Shown here: piece by piece, positions 1 through 7,400 of the stretch | How the letters are laid out: every line of letters starts with the position of its first letter | Position numbering within the stretch: the first letter of the stretch is position 1 | Source: Symbiodinium natans | Lineage: Eukaryota; Sar; Dinophyceae; Suessiales; Symbiodiniaceae | Direction of reading: 5' to 3' | Assembly (NCBI GenBank): GCA_905221605.1 | Contig: CAJNDS010001291.1 | Span: 638,811-702,810, forward strand | Length of the DNA: 64,000 nt | Translations under genes and position numbers: made by a program | Notes under the pieces: generated by a model | The model's database searches: none | Told to the model about the DNA's origin: nothing | Seen by the model: the letters and a program-made list of their open reading frames with translations, nothing else

Positions 1-569
1 ATCATAATGGCAAAATTTACAAAATTGTGGATGTTGGATATAATAAGCAGTATATTGGCAGTACGACTGAAAATTTAAGTATGAGAATGGCGCGACATAG
101 AAACGAATACAGACGATACAAAGACGGAAAGATTAATAAGACGATGAGTTTTGATTTATTTGATGAATATGGCTTGGATTGTTGTAAGATTGAACTAATT
201 GAGAACGCTAAATGTGAAACAAAAGAAGAACTACTAAAAAAAGAAGGGGAATATATCCGGAGTATAAATTGTATAAACAAATCATTGGTAGGTAGGAGTA
301 AAAAAGAACATTATGAAGATAATAAAGAATATATTTTAAACAAATGTAAGAAATACAGGGAAGAAAACAAAGAAAAAAGACAAGAAAAAGATAGGTTATA
401 TCGCGAAAAAAACGCTGTTAAGATAAAAGAAAAACAAAGCGAGGTTATAACTTGCTTATGTGGTTTTACATATACAAGACGAAATAAAGCAAGACATGAA
501 AAGAGCAAACGACACCTAGAATATTTTGACTCGATAAAGTATATAAAAGATAAATACAATATATATTGA
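1..569 (+). CDS. GIY-YIG endonuclease with C-terminal zinc finger, 5'-truncated by window edge
   Basis: The frame is open from the first complete codon (position 3), so the gene starts upstream of the window. A GTG at 27 would cut off the GIY strand and is not the real start. Visible order: the GIY-type strand GKIYKI, then QYIGST (the YIG motif), an Arg-rich helix (MRMARHR), and the EGEYIR stretch with the likely catalytic Glu. A long Lys/Glu helix with repeated KYREENKEK-like units follows, then a C-terminal finger with CLCG and two His (KARH, SKRH). GIY-YIG nucleases make single-strand or double-strand DNA cuts and act in homing or repair. This tail-plus-finger arrangement is seen in nucleases of large DNA viruses and their relatives. 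It is a paralogue of the gene at 3634, which lacks the finger. Confidence 0.85.
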   Translation, partial: HNGKIYKIVDVGYNKQYIGSTTENLSMRMARHRNEYRRYKDGKINKTMSFDLFDEYGLDCCKIELIENAKCETKEELLKKEGEYIRSINCINKSLVGRSKKEHYEDNKEYILNKCKKYREENKEKRQEKDRLYREKNAVKIKEKQSEVITCLCGFTYTRRNKARHEKSKRHLEYFDSIKYIKDKYNIY

Positions 570-694
570 CAGTGTATAGCCTTTTGAAGTCCCCATAGAC
601 AATGAAACAGGAAAAGCCCCGATTGCGCCCTTTGCTATTGCGACCATTCACTACATAAGATAGTGGCTAATTAGTTTGATAAGAATTCATAAAA

Positions 695-724
695 TTCATA
701 TTTACAATTTGTTGTAAATATGAA
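695..724. terminator. Perfect 13-bp hairpin after the first gene
   Basis: Arms TTCATATTTACAA (695-707) and TTGTAAATATGAA (712-724) flank a 4-nt TTTG loop. It lies between the end of the first nuclease gene (569) and the next gene (813), and a T/A-rich tract follows. Its place fits a transcript 3'-end signal like the hairpins at which mimivirus-type transcripts are polyadenylated. That function is inference. Confidence 0.45.
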
Positions 725-762
725 ATTAAAAAATATTTATTAAAAAAAAATACATAGAAAAA

Positions 763-788
763 ATTTCTTAAAATTGTTTTAAAGAAAT
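763..788 (+). promoter_or_regulatory. Imperfect palindromic box plus TATA-like tract upstream of the 813 gene
   Basis: ATTTCTTAAAA (763-773) faces TTTTAAAGAAAT (777-788) around a short TTG spacer, one base short of perfect. A TATA-like run (TATTATATATATTATAG) leads straight into the ATG at 813. It is the divergent member of the box family at 1499, 2078 and 4359. Confidence 0.5.
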
Positions 789-812
789 ATTATTATATAT
801 ATTATAGTATAT

Positions 813-1250
813 ATGGAACATACAACCTTGGAACAGATGTTAAACAAATTGACACTGGAAGACATTAAACAACAGCTCGCTTTATATCAAAAACTGTATT
901 ATCATAAAAGAAGAACAGAGGAAGGTTTCAGTGAAGGAAAAAGAGAAAGCGCGAGACAGTATAGCAAGAGAAAGGCATTGGACAAAATCTTAAACGATAA
1001 GAACATTGACATAATGAATAATTTAGAGCTTACCGAAACTAAAACAGCAGTTAAAACTAGCGCTTATAATAAACATTCCCTAGATGATGTTGTAATGTTG
1101 AAGCCTTTAAAAAAGGAAAAGAAGGAAAAAGAGGAAAAGAAAGAAAAGAAAGAAAAAGAGGAAAAGAAAGAAAAGAAAGAAAAGAAGGACAAGAAGGAAA
1201 AACAGGAAAAAACCGAAGGTAAAGAACAAGGCGATGAAAAATCAAAATAG
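813..1250 (+). CDS. Small protein with Lys/Glu-repeat tail, function unknown
   Basis: 145 residues starting at an ATG placed just after a TATA-like tract. The first ~70 residues are ordinary, helix-prone and basic (a KLYYHKRRTEEGF stretch, then KRESARQYSKRK). Residues ~95-140 are almost only Lys and Glu in KKEKKEKEE-type repeats, a charged single helix or coiled coil. No known domain is recognised. The tail is encoded by a purine-rich repeat that could expand or contract by slippage, so its length may vary between copies. Uninterrupted coding of the N-terminal half, the element-type upstream box and the position within the gene series support a real gene. Confidence 0.6.
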   Translation: MEHTTLEQMLNKLTLEDIKQQLALYQKLYYHKRRTEEGFSEGKRESARQYSKRKALDKILNDKNIDIMNNLELTETKTAVKTSAYNKHSLDDVVMLKPLKKEKKEKEEKKEKKEKEEKKEKKEKKDKKEKQEKTEGKEQGDEKSK

Positions 1251-1266
1251 TTAAAATATTGTAAGG

Positions 1267-1457
1267 TTTCCACCCTGCAAAGGTGAAAAAAAATAACCCT
1301 TCCACCTTATTGGTGGATTGGAAAACCCCTGTAAGGTGGAAGCCTTAAAAAACGAAGGAGCCTCCAATCCACCTATAAGGTGGTTTGGGTTCCACCTGCA
1401 AGGTGGATTGGCTTCCACCTGCAAGGTGGATTGGGTTCCACCTGCAAGGTGGATTGG
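1267..1457. repeat. Tandem array of CCACCT...AGGTGG mini-hairpins
   Basis: About seven copies of a small inverted repeat occupy the gap between two genes. The last three are exact 23-bp direct repeats (TTCCACCTGCAAGGTGGATT plus GGC or GGG), so the loop is GCA. Earlier copies keep the 5-6 bp stem but change the loop (TTATT, ATA) or lose one arm. There are no unique spacers, so it is not a CRISPR array. It could be an origin, a recombination or packaging site, or a structured 3' UTR of the upstream gene. Confidence 0.8.
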
Positions 1458-1498
1458 AATAAAAAATTAAAAAATATATAAAAATTTTATTATAAAAA

Positions 1499-1527
1499 TT
1501 TTTCTTTAAAAATGGTTTAAAGAAAAA
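1499..1527 (+). promoter_or_regulatory. Palindromic box upstream of the first Cys-finger gene
   Basis: TTTCTTTAAA and TTTAAAGAAA pair perfectly around an AATGG spacer; the pairing extends to 12 bp on each side. About 40 bp further upstream is also shared with the copy at 4359 (AAAAAATATATA then TTTTATTATAAAAATT). A TATA-like TATATTATAATAT follows and the ATG begins at 1546. Confidence 0.65.
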
Positions 1528-1545
1528 CTTTCTATATTATAATAT

Positions 1546-2055
1546 ATGTTATGTAGATGCCAAGGGTGCACCGACCAACAAAACACCATAAAACTTTTAT
1601 GCGAACAGGTTTTACGAAAAGACCTTTTTGATTTAGTCAATTCTTTTAATCGTTGCGAAAAATGCGACGAAAAAAATAATATGAAAATGTTTCGTGAAAC
1701 ATTCAACTCTGTATATTGGAGCATCCTCCATTATAATAGGAGGATGCAAAAAATAAAGGAAGAAATCAATGACAAAAACATAAACAAACATATAAATAAG
1801 CATTCGATGGGGTATATCAGATATGTCGGACACTGTTTAACATATGGACATAAACCATTGGACAGATACAAAATAGAATCAGACATTAAAATACAAAATA
1901 TGATACAGAAAAGAAAAAACAGAAAATTCGGAGACGATGATGTAGATTTAAACCTTTTAGCATATAAGTTCTTTTGCAATATTTTTCTAAAATGTTTTGG
2001 TAATGAAAAAGGGCAACGTATTAACAATATACTTTACAACATTTTGTTTTTATAA
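1546..2055 (+). CDS. Cys-finger protein A of a tandem paralogous pair
   Basis: 169 residues. The ATG at 1546 follows the palindromic box and TATA-like tract at the same distance as in its neighbour. C5-x2-C8 and C37-x2-C40 sit at exactly the same residues as in the next gene, separated by a similar helix (KLLCEQVLRKDLFDLVNSF against RLLGQQVLHKEVGVLISSF). This predicts one zinc-binding treble-clef or ribbon-like fold at the N-terminus. The rest is Lys/Asn-rich with no recognised domain. It may be a late regulatory or DNA-binding factor, but that is a guess. The gene arose by tandem duplication with the downstream gene. Confidence 0.65.
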   Translation: MLCRCQGCTDQQNTIKLLCEQVLRKDLFDLVNSFNRCEKCDEKNNMKMFRETFNSVYWSILHYNRRMQKIKEEINDKNINKHINKHSMGYIRYVGHCLTYGHKPLDRYKIESDIKIQNMIQKRKNRKFGDDDVDLNLLAYKFFCNIFLKCFGNEKGQRINNILYNILFL

Positions 2056-2077
2056 AAATAAAAAATTATTATAAAAT

Positions 2078-2106
2078 TTTTTCTTTAAAAATGGTTTAAA
2101 GAAAAA
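2078..2106 (+). promoter_or_regulatory. Palindromic box upstream of the second Cys-finger gene
   Basis: Same 10-bp arms TTTCTTTAAA / TTTAAAGAAA and AATGG spacer as at 1499, extended by T/A to 12 bp. It begins 23 bp after the previous stop codon, and a TATATAGTATTATATAT tract leads to the ATG at 2128. With so little room it could end the upstream transcript as well as start the downstream one. Confidence 0.65.
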
Positions 2107-2127
2107 CTTTTATATAGTATTATATAT

Positions 2128-2643
2128 ATGGGCTTTGTCTGTGAGTGGTGCGCCGAGCAGAATGTCACTACACGACTTTTAGGTCAGCAGGTTTTACATA
2201 AGGAGGTTGGAGTCTTAATCAGTTCTTTTACAAGGTGCAAAGGGTGTGATGGAAGAGAGAATGCTGTGAGATTCAAAACAACAATGAAGAAGCTACCGGT
2301 CAATAGTTTTCCGCGGACGGTTCAACTTATGAAGGAAATGTTACGAGACAAATCTCTAAAAAAATACATAAACCGCTATACATTGTGTTTTTTGAAAGAT
2401 TTGAGATATGACGCTTTCGTGATTCAAAATAACAAAGAACTTAAAGTTTTAAGAAAAACAACCCGTTATATATTCTTAAAAGACGCGATAGATACAAATA
2501 TGAAATCGTATTTAAAAAAGCCACCGACAATAGAATTAGAAGAAGTGGCTGTTAGGTTTTTCAGTGATTATTTTCAGCAGTATTTGGACAAGATAGACAG
2601 CGATTATATGATAAAATTTTTAAAACAAATATTTGATAAATAA
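2128..2643 (+). CDS. Cys-finger protein B, paralogue of the preceding gene
   Basis: 171 residues beginning MGFVCEWCAEQN. C5/C8 and C37/C40 match the upstream paralogue position for position, and the RC-x2-C motif is preceded by the same SF-x-R context. The rest is diverged, with a basic, hydrophobic-rich middle (KKYINRYTLCFLK) and an acidic-aromatic C-terminus (AVRFFSDYFQQYLDK; the paralogue has AYKFFCNIFLKCF at the equivalent place). So the duplication covers the whole gene, not only the finger. Function is not recognised. The stop lies 20 bp before the integrase start codon, so the two may share a transcript. Confidence 0.65.
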   Translation: MGFVCEWCAEQNVTTRLLGQQVLHKEVGVLISSFTRCKGCDGRENAVRFKTTMKKLPVNSFPRTVQLMKEMLRDKSLKKYINRYTLCFLKDLRYDAFVIQNNKELKVLRKTTRYIFLKDAIDTNMKSYLKKPPTIELEEVAVRFFSDYFQQYLDKIDSDYMIKFLKQIFDK

Positions 2644-2662
2644 TATTCTAATTCTTTTTATT

Positions 2663-3580
2663 ATGGGCGATAATAAAAAGAATTCTATAATAAATGATGT
2701 TTATTATGATAGAGCAGGTTTCGGAAGCAAAAAGCAAACATTGAAAGATGCAAGAGAGAAAGATAAAACTATTACAATGGCAGATGTTGATAATTTTTTT
2801 AGAGAAAATGTTGAACAGAAGAAGCAGATAAGAGGAAGAAACACTTTTATAGCACCAGAACCTTTTTACGAATTTCAATTTGATTTGTTTTTTATAAATG
2901 ACCTTAAAAATCAAAAATTCAACATCGGGGCGATAATGATTGATGTGTTTAGTCGGTTTATGGTGGTAGTCCCGATTAAAAACAAAAATGAAGCAAACAT
3001 AGCATCGGGAATTATAGAGGGCTTTAACAAAATGGGAGGAAAGCCAAAAATACTTTATACCGATGACGAGGGGGCATTGCAGAAGGAAGCTATACAAAAA
3101 TATTTGAACGAGGAAGGCATACAACATCATAGAACCAGAGCCCACGCTAATTTTAGTGAAAGAGCCATCAGAACATTTAAGGATATGCTTTATAAAAGAG
3201 TTGAAGCCGATGAAAAGAAAGGAAAAAATAATATCCAATGGACGGATTATATTTTTGAAATTTTACTAACATATAATAACAAAATGGAACATTCAGCTAT
3301 AAAAATGACACCGAAGGAAGCAATGAAGGAGAAGAACGAATTGAAGGCAAAACAAAATATGACCAGTCAAGCAACCAGAACTCGGAAATATCCAGAAATA
3401 ACAACGGATAGTAAAGTTAAAATTTACAGGAAAAGGAAAGCGGGAGAAAAAGAACGCACGAGTATGTGGAAGCCTGAAATAGAAGAGGTTGAGAGAATAG
3501 AACAAAAAAATAATCAAAGTATGTTTTATTTAAAAGGAGATGCTCGCCCGTATTTGCGCTTCGAGCTATTAAAGGTTTAA
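2663..3580 (+). CDS. Retroviral-type (rve) integrase
   Basis: DDE integrase of the rve superfamily, expected to join element ends to host DNA. I choose the ATG at 2663 (MGDNKK), giving 305 residues, because the upstream in-frame codons overlap the previous stop. The catalytic triad reads D74 (FQFDLFF), D134 (LYTDDEGAL) and E166 (NFSERAIRTF). The D-to-E spacing of 32 is slightly short of the usual 35. A DVFSRFMVVVPIKNK strand-turn after the first Asp is typical of the family. An N-terminal HHCC zinc domain is not obvious; the C-terminal ~80 residues are basic and may be an SH3-like or chromatin-binding tail. It resembles Polinton and Polinton-like-virus integrases more than those of LTR elements, and lacks any neighbouring reverse transcriptase. 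Confidence 0.88.
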   Translation: MGDNKKNSIINDVYYDRAGFGSKKQTLKDAREKDKTITMADVDNFFRENVEQKKQIRGRNTFIAPEPFYEFQFDLFFINDLKNQKFNIGAIMIDVFSRFMVVVPIKNKNEANIASGIIEGFNKMGGKPKILYTDDEGALQKEAIQKYLNEEGIQHHRTRAHANFSERAIRTFKDMLYKRVEADEKKGKNNIQWTDYIFEILLTYNNKMEHSAIKMTPKEAMKEKNELKAKQNMTSQATRTRKYPEITTDSKVKIYRKRKAGEKERTSMWKPEIEEVERIEQKNNQSMFYLKGDARPYLRFELLKV

Positions 3581-3599
3581 AATGCTGAAAAAAAGATAT

Positions 3600-3633
3600 T
3601 TAAAGATAAAAATATATAGTAATATATATACTA
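3600..3633 (+). promoter_or_regulatory. TATA-like tract upstream of the second GIY-YIG gene
   Basis: A half-site reminiscent of the palindromic box (TTTAAAGATAAAAATAT) and an AT run (ATATATAGTAATATATA) end directly at the ATG at 3634. There is no second arm, so this gene appears to have only the core tract. A comparable run (TATATTATATTGTATAT) precedes the gene at 8397. Confidence 0.35.
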
Positions 3634-4269
3634 ATGTCTGATAGCAAATACCAAAAAGGCAAGATATACAAAATCTTTAACAACATAGACGACGAAATAT
3701 ATGTCGGCTCAACCATTGAACGGCTTTGCCAGAGAATTGCCAAGCACCGCGGTAAATGTAAAGCTCAACCACATCGCAAATTGTATCAGCATATGGCAAC
3801 TCACGGCAAACACAATTTTTTTATAGAACTAATTGAAAACTACCCTTGTGAGAATAAGGAAGAACTGAACGCGCGAGAGGGCGAATGGATTAGGAAAATA
3901 GGAACTTTAAACCAAAAAATTGCAGGTAGAAATTCCAAAGGTTGGTATGAGGACAACAGGGAAGAACACAACCAAAAGACAAAAGAGTACCGCAACAACC
4001 ATAGAGAAGAAATAATGCAACTACAAAAAGAATACAGACAAAAACATCAAGAACAAATACACGAATATGACAGGGATAGATACAAAAATAATCCAGAAAG
4101 AAACGAACAAGTCAAGGCACGAGTTAAAAAATGGAGGGAGGAAAACAGCGAATATGTAAAGGAACGAGCAAGGAAATACCGAGAAGCGAATCGAGAGAAA
4201 CTACGAGAGAAGGACAGATTATACAGGCAAAAGAAGAAACAACAGAAGGAAACCGAAGAAACTGAATGA
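3634..4269 (+). CDS. GIY-YIG endonuclease with long charged coiled-coil tail
   Basis: 211 residues. The nuclease core is complete: K10-I11-Y12 (GIY position), Y23-V24-G25, R34 in a basic helix, the likely catalytic E82 in AREGEWI, and an Asn in TLNQKIAGR. From residue ~105 the protein is a highly charged helix of about seven degenerate 13-15-residue units of the form KEYRxxNREE, a common C-terminal extension in GIY-YIG proteins of large DNA viruses. It lacks the C-terminal finger of the paralogue at the left edge. It could act in homing, in processing replication intermediates, or in opening host DNA for spread of the element; the sequence does not decide between these. Confidence 0.87.
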   Translation: MSDSKYQKGKIYKIFNNIDDEIYVGSTIERLCQRIAKHRGKCKAQPHRKLYQHMATHGKHNFFIELIENYPCENKEELNAREGEWIRKIGTLNQKIAGRNSKGWYEDNREEHNQKTKEYRNNHREEIMQLQKEYRQKHQEQIHEYDRDRYKNNPERNEQVKARVKKWREENSEYVKERARKYREANREKLREKDRLYRQKKKQQKETEETE

Positions 4270-4294
4270 TTTAATAAACCATTGTTTATTAAAT
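4269..4294. terminator. Perfect 11-bp hairpin at the stop codon of the GIY-YIG gene
   Basis: Arms ATTTAATAAAC (4269-4279) and GTTTATTAAAT (4284-4294) flank a CATT loop. The first base overlaps the TGA stop. Together with 695-724 it suggests hairpin-directed transcript ends in this element. Confidence 0.45.
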
Positions 4295-4358
4295 TATTTA
4301 TCAGATTTTTTTACACCCAAAAACTTTAAAAAATATATAGAAATTTTATTATAAAAAT

Positions 4359-4385
4359 TTTTCTTTAAAAATGGTTTAAAGAAAA
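4359..4385 (+). promoter_or_regulatory. Palindromic box upstream of the polymerase-helicase gene
   Basis: TTTCTTTAAA, the AATGG spacer and TTTAAGAAAAA: the right arm lacks one A compared with the copies at 1499 and 2078. The preceding ~40 bp match the 1499 copy almost exactly. An AT tract with several TATA-like runs (ATATATAAATATTAATATAT) follows and the ATG is at 4421. Confidence 0.6.
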
Positions 4386-4420
4386 AAATAATATATAAAT
4401 ATTAATATATAGTTTATAGT

Positions 4421-7400
4421 ATGAACAAGTTTGTAGAGAGCAATGTCAGGAAACTGAACAAACTGAAACAGGAGCGAATCAATAGCGCGAACAAAATCAC
4501 ACAAGCAACAAAAAACAGGCTAAATCAGATCGTAACACTTTACAAAGATAGGAAAATCGCAAATGTAGCAACCGCCGAGAACTTCATAAAAAACCTTACC
4601 AGCACCAATAAAAGAACAGCAGAAAAAGCGAGGGACAAATATAACGAACAAATTAAAGACCTTAAAAAGTCAAAACCACTAAACGAAAGAATAGCCGAAA
4701 AGAAAGGTATGAATACTTATTTGGTGAATTTTCAACTTTACACAACACGACACCCTAGGAACATCATTAAACCAGCATTTAAAAAATTTGGAATGGAATT
4801 TTACATAGAAAAGTTTGATATAAGACAGGCAACTGTCAAAGCAAAGGATTTTAATAAGGAATGGATCAAAAAGGTAATATTTAGATTTGTTGACGAAGCC
4901 GGTTTTAAAAGTAAAGACGCGATGAAGGTCGATAAAGAATTTAAGGAAATAATGGACATTTTAAGACAAGATAAAGACTTTGATAAATTCGTAAAAGAAC
5001 TAATGGAACATTACGATAATCTTTTTGAAGCAATCAAAATTCAACATGTGGAAAAAATCAGTAAAAGCGGTGAGAAGTTTGACATAATGAAGGAAAGCCT
5101 GACTGATGGAATACAACATGTATCGATGTATCATCGCTATATTTACACTGACCTTAACAGCAATTTAACAACATTGAGACAAGCAATTGAAAATAGCACT
5201 CATGTAGAAAATCAATGTTGGATAAATTCACTATCCGATTTTTACCGTGATACCTTAATGGACTATGGCAAAAGAAACCAACTCACCAGAGAAAAAATTA
5301 TTGAAATTATAGGCAGAAACGATTTTTACAGCAATGGAGCGAGCATTGAAGAAATGGATAAGGTCTTTAAGGCATTCAAAATACCAGCTAGAATTTACAA
5401 CAGCTTCAACAAATTGATTTACAAACACGAGCCCGAGCACAACAAACGAAGAATAAAGCCGTTTTATGCCATAGTAAAAAACAGCGATATATACACGATA
5501 AATAACGATCTAAAAAGTATAGAACAGAAACAAAACGAAGAAGAAAAAAGACCACTGGTGAAAGCATCCACAGACTACCATTTAAACGAAAAAGAAGAGC
5601 CGCCCGAATTTAGAATGTTCAGAGACACACACGACATTTTAAAAATGGTCAGTAAAGATAAAGAGCCAAAAACTATTCATTTAGTGCCCGAGCTAAACAA
5701 TTTAACCGAAATATTTTTTGAACTAGTGAATGCTAGATATGAGCCACAGATCAGATTTCAAGCAGGCATTATAACACAAATAAAAATGAAACTTAAAAAA
5801 ACCACTTTTATAATAAAAACTCAAAATCTGATTAAGGGCTCTTCTGATGGATGTATAGCAGTTGATAACGAAAAAACATACAACAATATGAACGATGCAA
5901 TGTTTCATTTTAACAAAAGTCTGTTTAATCCATTGCACAAGTCGTTTTATAACAAAGTTGATTTGGAAATTTACCACGAAGCAAAAACCATACCACCGGC
6001 AGGACTTTTTACAGATAAGGGTTCCATACCAAAAAACATAACCGAGATTGACATAACAAAAGCATACACAAGCAGACTAGTAGGGATTACACAGGTGCCG
6101 GTTTTCAATCAGTTCGATGTTTGGAGAAAATGGTTTAAAGAGATGGATTTTAACACGATGTCAGACTACACTTTATTTTTCGTTGAAGATTGTAGCCACT
6201 GTGGAATTGTAAAACCCAGCACCTTTTTAATGTTAAACAAGAGGTATAACCTGATTTACGGAAAATATTTGAAACAAATTGACACTAATAAACTGAACAT
6301 ATTGTATTATAAGACACCATCCTTTATTCACGAGGTAAATTATAACGATTATGTAAAAGAATTATGGAACAAACATATTAGCGACGAAGAAGAGCTGGAT
6401 AAACTGATTAAAAAACTTATTGTAAATGTTAATATCGGACTTTTGGAAAAAACAGGTAGCACTGACCAAAAAAGCATCGTCTTTAAGAACATTAGGGAGG
6501 CATCGGATTTTCAATTAAGGCACGGAGGTAAAATTCACAAAATAACAGAAATGGAATGTAGAAACGAAACAACTTACGAAGGCGATATAGAAAACGATGA
6601 TTTTTATATGCAATTACAGGCAACAGAAGAAGAAGGTATGGAATATTATTTGGTTAATGTTTCAGACAAGGCAACATTAAACAATGGTTTTATTTACACA
6701 AAAGAGCTGTTGCTTCAAGATCATAATTTTAAAATGTGCCAAGATTATAATAAATTAAGGAAAAATTCTATAAAGGCAGTCAGTGTAAAAACAGATGCAT
6801 TTGTTATTAAATCCGAAGATGTGGAAAAAGCAAGGGAAGTATTAGAAATGAAAGCTGGTATCGGAGAATGGAGAACGAATAAAGAAGGAGAGGAAGTAAA
6901 ACTGCCGAGTGAAACATATCAAAGGAAAAAGAACGAACTGGATAAAATCCCCATCTACAAGAACACAGCAATAAAAATTAAGGACGAATATGATACAACA
7001 AATATCATAGAAAAAGTTATTAGCGCTAAACATGTTATGATCAGGGCAAAATATGCAGGATCCGGAAAAAGTTATATTTGTGAAAAAATGGCACGAATGG
7101 GAATGAATGTTTTATTTGTATGTCCTACAAATAAGCTAGTCCAAAAATATGGAAAGGAAGCGGTAACAGTTAATAAGTTTTTTTCAATAGCAGTTGGAGA
7201 CGAGAAATTAGAAAAATTTGATTATTCGGGTTATGATGTTATAGTGTTTGACGAGATTTATTTTAATGGTTTAAGGGTATTGAATAGAATTAGGGAATTT
7301 GTTGAAAACAACCAAGATAAAATAATAGTGGCAACAGGAGATGGTAAGCAATTAAAACCAGTATCGGAATTAACAAATTTACAAGAGCACGAAGAATATG

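Noticed and set aside
1057-1305. Phe/Ser-rich minus-strand proteins
   Set aside because: They are shadows of the Lys/Glu-repeat tail of the + strand gene.
1267-1457. CRISPR array
   Set aside because: Units are contiguous 23-bp repeats without unique spacers, and the context is eukaryotic/virus-like.
2648-3238. 196-codon minus-strand frame
   Set aside because: Antisense shadow of the integrase gene, hydrophobic only because of AT-rich composition.
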